NCBI GenBank assembly: GCA_033060915.1
Contig: CM065398.1
Span: forward strand, 68,501 to 132,500
Length of the DNA stretch: 64,000 nucleotides
Reading direction: 5' to 3'
Origin: Euryodendron excelsum
Lineage: Eukaryota > Streptophyta > Magnoliopsida > Ericales > Pentaphylacaceae
The first letter of the stretch is position 1; every line of letters begins with the position of its first letter. The position numbers and the translations under genes are program-made. Below are positions 1 to 10,039 of this stretch, piece after piece. The notes under the pieces are model-generated. The model was not told the DNA's origin, made no database searches, and was given only the letters and a program-made list of their open reading frames with translations.

Positions 1-915
1 CGGATGCCTAGGGGCAAAATGGTCATCTTGATTGGAATATCTCGGAATTGGCCCAAAACTGATTAGAAGGCACCTAATCATGCCAGATTGTCTTTAAGAC
101 AATCTTGGAAGGGTAGACTTACCGTTCTGAGGACTTAGGTACTTTCTCAAGAACGTGCCGAAAAATGGCCCTAAGGGCAGTTTGGTCATTTTTCACCGGA
201 GTGGGCTAGCAGGCACTGGTGCTGACCTAGGTTTTGAGTGTTTTCGTCATTCTGACGGTGGTCTCATGATATAGGAGTTTGTCGAAAATTTCCTATATTG
301 ACCTGTTTGCAAGTGTTTTCGTCACTCTGACGGTTGCGATGTTTACGAGTATTTTCGTTACTCTAATGTATTGCGATCATTCCAGAGGTTGCCTGATCTA
401 GGGAACCTGCTAGGTGGACTTAGCGCCTGAGGAATCAAATTTCTTGGAAGGCATGCCAAAATAGACATTTCTTCATTGGCGAGCTAGCAGGCGCCAAAGG
501 TGGACCGTTCTACCATCTAGGGGACTTTGGGTCTCGTCCCGGTCAACGGGTTTGAAGGGACTTACCATTCTGAAGAGTTTTTCAGAAACGTGCCGGATAG
601 GATGGACTTACCACCTCGAGGAATCAACTTTCTCGAAAGGCATGCCGGAGTGGATTTGGAATTGGACTTGGAATTAGATTGGAAAAAGGGGACTTACTGT
701 CTTCGAGAAAACGTGCCCACTGGAATTGGACCAAACAATGCCCTAAGGACATTTTGGTCATTTTGTCTCTACTTGGGCCTAATGGGCCCGCGAAGCGATT
801 GATTGACGGGATTAGACTTGGAAAATTGAGTTGACTAAGAATATGTCCATATTGACTTGAATACAAGTTTGGACGGACTGGAGATTATTGAGTGGGCAAA
901 AATGGGGTGCTTACA
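1..915 (-). mobile_element. 3' LTR of the Tat-like element, U3 side only
   Basis: Ends on the plus strand in GGGGTGCTTACA at 915, the reverse complement of the LTR start TGTAAGCACCCC seen intact at 7258 and 26020. The inner part carries degenerate copies of the CTCGAGG/ACTTACCGTCT subrepeat (about 520-720) and a unit with CACTCTGACGG and TATTTTCG (about 235-370). The same units occur in the three solo LTRs of this window. Those LTRs are 5.1-5.7 kb, so about 4 kb of this one should lie left of the window. Confidence 0.8.
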
Positions 916-935
916 GTTGCCCCTCTTTTTCTGTC
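916..935 (-). other. Polypurine tract of the Tat-like element
   Basis: On the minus strand this reads GACAGAAAAAGAGGGGCAAC immediately before TGTAAGCACC. A purine-rich tract directly before an LTR is the plus-strand primer of a Ty3/gypsy element. It fixes the orientation: the body lies to the right and is read leftwards. Confidence 0.8.
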
Positions 936-1094
936 TTTGTTTGACGAAGACAGAAAATGATAGAGTAAGAGTCTCATGTTAACCGTGAGGCGGTCAGAGG
1001 GACGAACTTTGGAAATTTTTGGAAACGGGAGTTTGGTAATGGATATTGGGCAAAAAATGGCCATTGAAATCGAGTTTTGGCGGAAAAAAGAGCA

Positions 1095-1180
1095 AAACTG
1101 CCCAGAATTTGGAACTCGCCACCACTAGTGGCGCCTTTAGTAGAATTGGCTTGGTGCCACTGCTAATGGCACTAGGCTTG
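1095..1180. promoter_or_regulatory. GGCGCC inverted repeats upstream of the antisense PMD ORF
   Basis: CGCCACCACTAGTGGCGCC and, about 40 bases on, TTGGTGCCACTGCTAATGGCACTAGG form two imperfect inverted repeats. The same design (GGCGCCACT-n-AGTGGCGCC, two or three in a row) sits just upstream of the TATA box in the LTRs at 9058-9165, 24640-24740 and 28098-28205. The position just before the aORF leader suggests a promoter for antisense transcription. No clear TATA box follows here, so a regulatory role is inferred. Confidence 0.45.
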
Positions 1181-1375
1181 GGATCAAAACCAGCTAACTG
1201 CTAGTTCGATATTCTTGCGGAAGTTGAAGAGTTTTTGAAAAATTGAGAGTCTTTGTGAGGAAACCGACTTGGACATTGAAGTAGCACCTCTTAAGGACCA
1301 CGGGGATTGCCAGAAGTAGACACCGTCGTCGAAGAAGTAGCCAGAAAGGAAGATTTCGCCGGAGAATTCCAAGAG

Positions 1376-2317
1376 GTGAGTTTTTGATTTTATGTTGATT
1401 TTGATGTGTAGAATTCCGTTTGAACCATGTGAATAGTGAAAATTGATGTTTCGATATGTTTTGAACACTGTGGTGAAGTTATTTTTGCATTTTGGTGCTT
1501 GTTTGATTGAATTTGAGTGATTTTACATGTTTATGTGAAGGGGGTTTCTGTGAAAATTGGGGGTTTATCCCTACAGCTTTGGGTATTGAGTTTTTTTCAC
1601 TAGATTTTTGTACTGTGTACGTTAGAGAAATGTGTTTAACAACTGTGTGAAGTTTTGAAAACTTTTTGAATTTTTAATTTTTTTGAAAAATAAAAAAAGA
1701 CTTAGAAAAATAGAAAAAATGGAGAAATTTGAGAAAGTGATGAAATTAATAGAGTTTAAAATTTAGAAAAATGTAGGAATATTTTAGAAAATATTTGAAA
1801 TGATTTTAAAAAAATTTAGGATAACTTTGAAAACCATTGATTTGTTGGAAAATAACATAAGTCTTTTGAAAAGTTTAGAAATTTGAAAAGTGTGTGCGGG
1901 TGTTGGTGCTATGTGATTATGATGTTGTAGAGTGCATAGTTTGTGTTTTGTGTTGATATTGTGGGTGTTGTAGGAACCATTTTTAAACAAAAATTTGTCA
2001 AAATTTTTAGAAATCAAGGAAAGAATTGGAAAAAGTTTTGAAATAAAATCTTTTTGAAGGAAAAAGATAGAAAACCCTTGAGATTTGACTTGAAGTTGGA
2101 AAATAAAAATGTGTAGGAAATTCATTTTGACTTGGAATTTTAAAATCAAAATGTGTACGAAATTCATTTTGACTTATCACTTGAAATTTTTTTATTCTTT
2201 GTTTATTTTTTTTGTTTTTTTTTATTATTTATTTATTTATTTGTTTCTCTTTCTTCTTTTTCTTACTTCTCACGAGTTATATTTACCTTATGTTGATATT
2301 CTTACCTCGATCTTCAG
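1376..2317 (+). other. Predicted leader intron of the antisense PMD ORF
   Basis: Donor GTGAGT after CCAAGAG, and acceptor ATCTTCAG two bases before the CDS ATG. The interior is strongly T-rich on the plus strand, as expected for a plant intron, and has no sustained reading frame. The short ORFs that can be drawn here are products of low-complexity sequence. Confidence 0.5.
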
Positions 2318-3988
2318 AATGACGGATGTGGGCGATGAAGGTTCTGAGAGGAGACGCCGCTCCGAGAAGGCGGCTCGGACGGATTCTGTCAGTGGTTCCA
2401 GTTGATCCAGGGGTAACCGACGATCTACTGGACAGGCATCGTCTAGTCAGAGTAGACGGGGGAGTAGACCACCTGTCGACCCTTTTCCTCCGGTTAAGTA
2501 GGCCTTTGAGGAGGAGATTGGTGCAGAGGAGGAGGTATCGGGTCTTGGCGATTAGGTGACTGGTTACGGGAGAGCCTCCATCCGACATAGATAGACAGAC
2601 ACTAAGTTAGGCGACTTGGAGGTACCAGACATTCCACCGCTAGGGGATCTTGCCTATCATCCCAGTGTGTATTCTAAACAATTCCTGCCTCCTCCGTGCA
2701 TTGACACAGCCTTCAGAAGGGCCGTCCATCAGGTGTTTATGACCATACAGTAGGCTGCTCCATCTTATCGTGCTTTCTTGGCTGAGACTGGGTTTGGGGC
2801 TTTCATGGGATTACAGACTAACTGCCTGAACTGATATCTGGTGTTGGCGCTTATTGAGAGATGGTTTGGAGAGACTGAGACTTTCCATTTTGTTAGCTTT
2901 GAGCTGGGTCCCACCCCCTTGGACTAGGTTATCATCACGAGACTTTTATTCGTCGGTCAGTGGATCACCCTACAGCCAATCAGCAGGGCCGACGCGTGTG
3001 TTTTGCTAGACTTGCCCCCTCCAGAGCGCTCTACCTTCCCAGTCTCTTGGCTCGGTTGGGATAATAGTACCTTTGATGTTGAGACGCCACCTACCCAGCG
3101 AGACATCATGAGGTGGCGACTTGTTTTGTACATCATCTTCAGCTGCTTCTACAACAACAACAAGTCGCTCGTGCCTTTTCGATTGGTGAGTATAGTAGAT
3201 GATCTTGGGGCTTTGTCTGAGTTGGATTGGGGGTCCTTCTCTTTTGGCTGCTTCCTTCGATCGATGCGAGTTCGGACTTCCTCCCATTAGGGCAGCATGA
3301 CTGGTTTCTAATCTTTTCTTGTCTAATGGAGCTACAAGTACTTGCCTGTCCGTCGCCCGGCAGTTATCGAGGATAACCTTTATCCTCGTGCTTTGAGATG
3401 GGCTCATGATCGGGTAGCCCAGCGATTGGAGATCACTGACTTCGTGACGCTACGAGCGAACCTAGAGCTCATTGAGGCGAGGGACGCGACTTGGCGGCCC
3501 TTCATTAGATCAGTTCATTATGAGACGATTCAGTATTTGGTCCCGTTGTCCCTACCAAGGGCTTCTTTTCTCAGCGACGATTCTTAGGAGTCCTATCTAG
3601 GAGATCGACACTGGCGGTAGTTTCATAAGGAGTTCCGATTAGCATGAGATCCTCTAGAGTATATGTTTGGAGCTTTGGTGGCGGGAGTGCCTATTCCCTA
3701 TTAGGAGCGCTAGCCAGGTGTCGGGTTCTTACTTCCTTCAGAGACTGACTACGCAGTACACTTCGGGGCTCATTCTGTTGGTGCCTTCACTCGGTTTGAG
3801 GTAGTAGTTGGCGGATACATTGTGGGACAAGAGGTGGTCGACTTGTGGTGCCGTGATGGGGGATATGTGCCCCAGGTTGAGTTTACTGCTGTAGGGACCA
3901 GAGGGATCGATACCAGACGGAGCGAGATTTGTACCAGGCAGAGGTAGCTTCCTTAACAGCCCGGTTAGCCCAGATGGAAGGTCGCGGG

Positions 3989-4079
3989 GTATGTTGTCAT
4001 TTCCCTTCTTCTTCTTTTCGCTTTGCTATTGGTTAGTTATTCCTTTGCCCTGCTAATTCTGGTTCTATCTTCTTTGCAG
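3989..4079 (+). other. Predicted second intron of the PMD ORF
   Basis: GTATGT donor, pyrimidine-rich interior and TTCTTTGCAG acceptor, 91 bases. Joining the flanking exons keeps the phase between the coiled-coil-like tail and the final acidic exon. This supports a once functional, spliced gene. Confidence 0.65.
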
Positions 4080-4166
4080 GACGCTGGTGCTTCTAGTAGC
4101 TATCCACCTCCTTCGGATCCAAGCTTCGGGGATTTCGATTCGGAGGACATTGATTTCGATCTTTGA

Positions 4167-6129
4167 CGAATGCCTCTTGTGGAGACCCTTCTTTTGCCTC
4201 TATCCTTGAGATGTATTTACGTTAGACAGTTTTATTTTGTAAATTTTGTACAAAGATGGATATTTATGATATTTCGATGCATGGACAGGCAAAGATATTT
4301 ATGATTATATGATCAGATGCAAACGCATGGTTGACGATGTTGCATATTTATTTCATGAGTTGATATTAAACTATGTTGGTGACTTTTGTTTTTACAGGGA
4401 GTTATATCCTATGTATGCAAAGCTCATGCCATTTTTTTTTTGAAAATGTATACATATATTAGAAATATATTAGTTAATGAAATGACAAGGGGTGTCGTCA
4501 AACTCGTTATCTCCAGAATGGTAACTCCTTCCTTCGGGGGTCTGGCCTCTCTTCTAGCTTAAGTTTACCTTGGCGGGATGATAGCACTTTGTACCTCTCT
4601 CAACCTTTCGATTGCCTCTAATTTCTTTACCTCGGGGTTAGTGTATTGGATTCTTGGGCTGAAACTCTTAACTCTCGGGGTTTTAGCAACATCTTACCTG
4701 ACTTTTAGCAGAGCGATAAGTGGCCAGTCCTTCAATTTGAGGAGACTTTGCTTTAGGACCGTAATGTAGGCTAGGTTATGGGGTTTTCAAAACAATGGGA
4801 TATGTAGGCTCAAATTCGACGTTACTTTTGGCATAGTTTAGATCCATACCATCCTTAACTATCTTTCCTTCCCGTAGGTTAGCATCCTTTCTTAACTTCG
4901 GTAGCGTGTCTAGTTCATTTAGATCAAGCAATCCGTTTTCAATCAAAGTGGACTTTAGTAAGGTTATAATGTAGGTCATGGCTTCGGGTTTTACAAGAAA
5001 GGGTAAAGGCTCGAACCTATTATTTTTACTGGGCTTCTTTATAACCTAGGATCACCTTTAGATTTTTTCCTTGCTCTTACTATATACTTCTCAGAGTGAA
5101 AATGACTCTTTTCTTCCGACCTTTCTATATGCTTTCTGAGATAAACATGACTCACTTCTCTTTCAGCCTTCTTATTATATTTTTTAAGATGTTCAATCAT
5201 GTTTTTCTTTAGGCATTTGATAATTTTTTTTTTCGGCCTCTTGCCCCTTGGCAACTCTTTTCCTTCTCTCTCTCTTTCTCTCTCTTTTTTTTTTTTTTTT
5301 TTTTATCTCTTTTCTTTCCTTTTATGAAATGAATAATTCTACAACTCTTTTTTTTTAGACCTTCTCTTTAGCAATTTAATCTAACCCAATGTGGGCGGTG
5401 ATCCCTAGGTTAGGGTTTTCTCGAAAAAGATAAATGGCCCAACGAGTTTGGCAAGGAGTTGCTTCTAACTGTATGGGAAATGAAATGAGGGCATCTCTTC
5501 ACTTTGAACTAGATTGCTTGATCCATAGAGGCTTCAATGCTGCTTTAGCACGATAGAGGATGGATACCGTTCCTAGAGTTCTCGATTATTGTCTACCCCA
5601 GTGTGGGAAGGACGGTCTTAGATCGAGGTTGATAATGAAAGCTTCGTTTGTTGCGAGGCACCAAGGGCTAAGCAAGGGGAATATAAACACATTTATTTTT
5701 ATATGAAAAAATGAAAGATGACTCCTCTTCACTTTGATAATCTGGCTACACATCGCTTAGCTTCGGTGTCTTGCAAGTGTTGCCTTTGGGTAGTTTCCTT
5801 ACTCATCCTTATCTTCTCTCTCTTTAGAAAGCTGATCATTTGGCGAGTGGTTAACTCATGCTTTCACCTCTTCAAGTCAAATCGTTTCATAAGATAGACC
5901 ATGCCCCCTTATGTAGGAAAAATTCACCATTTACAAGAGAAATATAAGATAACAGCAATGAATAAAAAAACTTAACCATTTTATTATATTAGTGAAAAGC
6001 ATATAGTTCTATTTTAAAGAAATAGAAGTGTAGATATTAATTCACGAACAAAATGTAAAAGAGATAGAAAGAAAGTGGGTGAAAACACCCCTCTCTTGTA
6101 CTCTTTTGACGGGGGAGTCCTTCTTTTTT
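4167..6129. other. Internal spacer of the Tat-like element, no coding signal recognised
   Basis: This is where protease-RT-RNase H-integrase of a complete element would be expected on the minus strand. I saw no RT (YxDD-type), RNase H or integrase motif in the minus-strand frames; the short ORFs at 4776-4979 and 5039-5254 resemble nothing I recognise. A TC/T low-complexity run lies at about 5262-5306. The stretch is either noncoding spacer left after a pol deletion or pol decayed beyond recognition by eye. Confidence 0.5.
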
Positions 6130-7257
6130 AACATGGCTTTGGGATGATGCCCACATCTTTAAAGCTCTGTTGGCTACTTGTCTCTGGGTAGATGACTAGA
6201 TTCCCATGGGAATAATTGAGGTTGGTGCAATTGTCGATCTTTTCCTTCTTTATTGATGCAAACACGGTCATGCGTCCCCCAAGATCTGTAACTGCCTCAT
6301 GGTGTTTCCTCCCTTTCTTAGCTTCTCTTTCTTCGAGTCCAGCTTCCTCTTCTTCTTTATTTGCCCCAAATGGAGATGTCCGTTTACTTTCTTCCAGCTG
6401 AACTGACTTAACCCAGGCCTTAGGTTTCTTGTTTTTGCATTCGGTCGTGCTCCGCTGCCCCTCAAGTGTGCATAGTGGCGGGTTCCTATCACTGGGTTTG
6501 AATGGCTCCTGGTCAACATTCTAGGTAGATTCATTCACGAGTTCATCTTCGGGGACTGGCATCTTATCGGGGTCGCACCATAACCAGGCATGACATTATT
6601 CCTCATATCCGTATTCTATTTCCTCCCCATCCTCGTAATATATCTCCTGGCATGTGGCGAACCAAACCTCATTGTTACCAAACTTTGTGATGACGTTTAC
6701 GGCGTGGTCTGGTAGGGGGTCCGTAGTGACACTCGGAAGAGGGTTCACTGGTCGTAAGCTGATGATCTTGTTATATATCAGGTTTTGAATCTTGTGCTTA
6801 AGGGTCAAACAATCTTCAGTGTCATGTCCTTGGCCGCCTGAATGGCACTCACAGCTTGCTGCAGATTCAAAGTAATGAGGCAGAGGATTGGGCCGGGGTC
6901 GAGCAGGTATAGGTTTCAGATATCCGGCCGCTAGGATACCAAAACAAGCTGTGGTCTGTGAACATGCGAGTTTAGTAAATGTCCATTTTTTCCCACTTGT
7001 TTGCCTAGGCTGAGAAAGTGTTGCAGATGTTTTTGAAGATTGGGAACCGAGTTTTGGTGAGGTCACAACCAGGCTGGTGGTTCGGGAATTGAAGGGGCTT
7101 TGGGTTCTATGTTTCAAAGTAGGACGATTTTTAGTGTTAGGGCCAAATGGGTTGGGCTGGTATCCGTAGGAGAGATTATATAATCTAGGGGTTTGGTTAG
7201 AGGTTGGTTTGAAAGGTATCGGAGCAAGGCCCTTGGCCTAGGGAGGTCGTTGGTAAG
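6130..7257 (-). pseudogene. gag: Gag C-terminal region of the Tat-like element
   Basis: The minus frame from 7257 down to about 6596 is open apart from a TAG near the insertion junction. It shows the Tat/gypsy Gag C-terminal signature: LKPIPARPRPNPLPHYF, then the knuckle-like CECHSGGQGHDTEDC, then LKHKIQNLI. The knuckle-like motif lies at residues 89-103 counted from 7117. Downstream (6130-6595) the frames are broken but continue as a charged Lys/Glu-rich linker. Gag forms the virus-like particle and binds element RNA. The ORF is cut upstream by a solo LTR at 7258 and resumes at 12510. Confidence 0.75.
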
Positions 7258-7449
7258 TGTAAGCACCCCATTTTTGACCGCTCGACAGTCTACACTCTGT
7301 CCAGACTTGTTTTCAAGTCATTGTGGACATATTCCAATCGAAACCAATCCTCTAGGTCCAAATTCCGTCTTTCCATCGCTTCGCGGGCCTGTTAGGGCCA
7401 AATAGAGGCAAAATGACTAAAATGCCCTTAGGGGCATTGTCCTTTCTTA

Positions 7450-7915
7450 TTCCAATTCCAGTCCCTCTCTCGAGATAGTTTATTCCTCGAGACGGTCCGA
7501 GTAGCAAAACTACTCACAAAACCGTTAGAGTGGCGGAAACACTCACAAAACTGTTAGAGTAGCGGAAATACTCACAAAACCGTTAGAGTGGCGGAAACAC
7601 TCACAATCCAGGCACGTCTCTTTAGAGACGGTAAGACCCCTTTCCAATCCCACTCTCGAGACAGTTTATTCCTCGAGACGGCTCCAATCCAGGCACGTCT
7701 CTTCGGAGATGGTAAGACCCCTTTCCAATCCCTCTCTCGAGACAGTTTATTCCTCGAGACGGTCCGAGTAGCAAAACTACTCACAAATCATCAACCCCGT
7801 CCGAGTAGCGAAAATACTCACAAATCATCAACCCCGTCCGAGTAGCGGAAATACTCACAAATCATCAACCCCGTCCAAGTAGCGGAAATACTCACATCGT
7901 TAGAGTGGTGGAAAC
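7450..7915 (+). repeat. CTCGAGACAG and AGTAGCGGAAATACTCAC subrepeats in solo LTR A
   Basis: Two to three copies of the unit CTCGAGACAGTTTATTCCTC (the 81-bp unit expanded in solo LTR C) are interleaved with about 30-base units reading GTTAGAGTGGCGGAAACACTCACAA or GTCCGAGTAGCGGAAATACTCACAA-like variants. They lie in the U3 of the LTR. Confidence 0.8.
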
Positions 7916-8045
7916 ACTCAAAACCTAGGTCAACACCAGTGGCTGTTAGCCCACTTTAGTGGAAAAGGACCAAACTACCCTTAGGACCTTTTCCGAGACT
8001 TTCCGGTCAAGATGACCATTTTGCCCCTAGGCATCCGAACGCCTC

Positions 8046-8705
8046 GGGAACCACACCATCTCTGAGTATCAAATCGGTAATGTCTCGAAAATACTTTTTA
8101 TAGTATTCTCAATCTTCCTTTACTTTTTCGGATCATTCCGAGTCAGTTCCGGCCAACCCGGTACAAAATGACCGTTTTGCCCCTGGAGGGCCGGTCTCCT
8201 TCTTCGACCATACCGGCTTTGAGTATCAAACCGGTAATATCCCGAGAATACTTTTTATAGTATTCTCAACCTTCCTTTACCTTTCCGGATCATTCCGAGT
8301 CAGTTCCGGCCAACCCGGTACAAAATGACTGTTTTGCTCCTAGAGGGCCGGTCTCCTTCTTCGACCATACCGGCTTTGAGTATCAAACTGGTAATGTCTC
8401 GAGAATAATTTTTATAGTATTCTCAACCTTCCTTTACCTTTCCGGATCATTCCGAGTCAGTTCTGGCCAACCCGGTACAAAATGACCGTTTTGCCCCTGG
8501 AGAGCCGGTCTCCTTCTCCGACCATACCGCCTTTGAGTATCAAACCGGTAATGTCCCGAGAATAATTTTTATAGTATTCTCAACCTTCCTTTACCTTTCC
8601 GGATCATTCCGAGTCAGTTCCGGCAAACCCGGTACAAAATGACCTTTTTGCCTCTAGTGGGCCGGTCTCCTTTTCCGACCACGCCGGCTCTGGGAATCAA
8701 ACCGA
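8046..8705 (+). repeat. 157-bp tandem array in U3 of solo LTR A, about four units
   Basis: The anchor CGGATCATTCCGAGTCAGTT starts at 8129, 8286, 8443 and 8600, an exact 157-base period. Each unit contains ACCGGCTTTGAGTATCAAAC, TTTTTATAGTATTCTCAACC and ACAAAATGACCGTTTTGCCC. Two units occur in solo LTR C and two to three, inverted, in solo LTR D. Confidence 0.9.
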
Positions 8706-9054
8706 CAACCTCTGGGAACATTCTAAATAATGTTTCCAAATCCCAAGTCTTTTTCTTGGACAATCCGGGTTTGTCCCGGCAGTTTTTCGGTCCGATTGAC
8801 CGTTTTGCCCCTAAAGGCCCGGTCAACTTTTCCGACACATTTTATCCTCACTTTTCAAGTCAAATACCTCCAGGACACTATTTTAAGTGTTCCTGCTCCT
8901 TTCCGGCCCCCAGGTCATTCCCGGCTCCTTCAAATCATTCCCGGACTTCCCGGAGTCACTCCTAGTGAAGCCAGGCTAAAATTTACATGGTAGTCACTAG
9001 TACAGGCGCCCAAATCTAGTCAAAGATACGTTGCTTGCCGACCTTAAACCTTTC

Positions 9055-9170
9055 CTAATTGGCTGGCGCCACTAGTAGTGGCGCTAAGCCAAAAAATGGC
9101 CTGGCGCCACTCCTAGTGGCGCCAATGTAAAGTTTGCCCTGGCGCCACTGCAACAGGCGCCAGGTTTGTC
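9055..9170. promoter_or_regulatory. Three GGCGCC-centred inverted repeats before the LTR TATA box
   Basis: TGGCGCCACTAGTAGTGGCGCTA, TGGCGCCACTCCTAGTGGCGCCA and a diverged third copy (GGCGCCACTGCAACAGGCGCC) lie within 110 bases. They end about 15 bases before the TATA box at 9178. The position suggests transcription-factor sites or an extruding promoter element; this is inferred. Confidence 0.7.
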
Positions 9171-9177
9171 CAACTTC

Positions 9178-9185
9178 TATAAATA
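9178..9185 (+). promoter_or_regulatory. TATA box of solo LTR A
   Basis: TATAAATA followed by CAGAGCCTCATTCAA. The same box and downstream bases occur at 28215-28222 in solo LTR C. On the minus strand a TATAAATA occurs at 24611-24618 in solo LTR D. Transcription should start about 30 bases downstream, so more than 3 kb of R/U5 lies between the start site and the LTR end. Confidence 0.75.
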
Positions 9186-9868
9186 CAGAGCCTCATTCAA
9201 CGTGAAAAAGGTCTGCAAACTTAACCTAAAAATCATATATTTTGATATACAGAGCTCGAGCACCTCCAAAAACCCTAGTTTCCTTAGGTTCTCCAAACCC
9301 TAGCCACCCTACACAAACCCTAGCCTCCTATACACTCATACACTAGCTTTCAACCACCCTTAGAAGACTTGAAGAGTTGCCATCTAAAGCTTGAAGACAA
9401 CCCTTGAAGACTGAAGAGGAAGATCAAGACGAAGACCGAAGACAGCGCGGCGCGCAAAATAAAGAAGACATACGGTAGGCTTTCTCTTTAATTTTCTATA
9501 CTTCCCCCCTCTCTCTTTTCTCTCCAACCCACTTGGGTTTTCTCTATTTTAATCCCCCATCTCTTTCCCCCCCTTTCTTTGCATGCTTGAAACAAGGGGA
9601 TTCCCGGTCCATGTGTAGGATTGGGCTATTGGAGAGTCACCGTGTCGGGGGCTTTCTTCTAGTCTAACCAAAGACCACGTGGGTCCGACCCCCTTGATTA
9701 TGTGGTGAAGCCTTAACCTTGTATGTTCACGACCCCAAATTGCATTGTGCATATCATAGTCTTGCATCTTCCAAAATTTATTTTCAAAAAGTTGTTTTCA
9801 AAAATCATTTTCAAACTTGTTTTCAAAATTGCATCAAAAGCTTTTTTTCAAAAACATGTTTTCAAAAT

Positions 9869-9923
9869 CACAATCCTAGGGTGATTCTAGCCTTTCCATG
9901 GCTAGGGTTGCTTTAGGAAAGTG
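9869..9923 (+). repeat. RNA hairpin 1 in the LTR leader
   Basis: Arms CACAATCCTAGGG...CTAGCC and GGCTAGGG...GGAAAGTG around the loop TTTCCAT. The inner 18 pairs are all Watson-Crick or G-U; beyond them there are two mismatches, then three more pairs. The wobble-only differences suggest an RNA structure in the sense strand. Confidence 0.6.
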
Positions 9924-9980
9924 TTACATTAAAAGTGACATTTTGGTCTATATTTTCAAATCTTGTTGTTTTCAAAACCG

Positions 9981-10031
9981 CTTTCCTAAAGTGGTTCTAG
10001 CCTTCTTATGGTTAGAATTGCTTTAGGAAAG
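9981..10031 (+). repeat. RNA hairpin 2 in the LTR leader
   Basis: A 22-base arm begins CTTTCCTAAAG and a complementary arm ends CTTTAGGAAAG, with loop TTCTTAT. All 22 positions pair by Watson-Crick or G-U. The counterpart in solo LTR C (29042-29092) keeps most pairs with two mismatches. The inverted counterpart in LTR D (23767-23817) is also retained. Confidence 0.65.
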
Positions 10032-10039
10032 TGAGATGT

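Larger units (their letters stand above)
1190..4166 (+). pseudogene. Antisense aORF encoding a plant mobile domain (PMD) protein, intron-containing, many stops
   Basis: A leader ends at a donor AG|GTGAG (1375/1376). A 942-base intron ends at TCTTCAG (2317), and an ATG follows at 2319. One frame then runs from 2319 to about 3895 with about 15 stop codons but no frameshift. It holds PMD hallmarks: LALIERW...ETETFHF (about 2840-2900), LD-stop-VIITRLL (about 2920-2950), YLPVRRP (about 3335) and LRANLELIEARDATWRPF (about 3450-3500). One shift near 3895-3902 leads to a coiled-coil-like tail (ERDLYQAEVASLTARL). That tail ends at a strong donor GTATGT (3989), with the acceptor TTTGCAG at 4079. The last exon (4080-4166) continues in phase and ends in an acidic tail and TGA. 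PMD proteins occur in plant hosts (MAIN/MAIL family) and as extra ORFs of Tat elements. The ORF is antisense to the element. It is not functional as it stands. Confidence 0.75.

Noticed and set aside
2319..3990. Reassigned stop codons or programmed readthrough in the PMD ORF
   Set aside because: Nuclear plant genes use the standard code, there are three kinds of stop, and a frameshift is also present; mutational decay is simpler.
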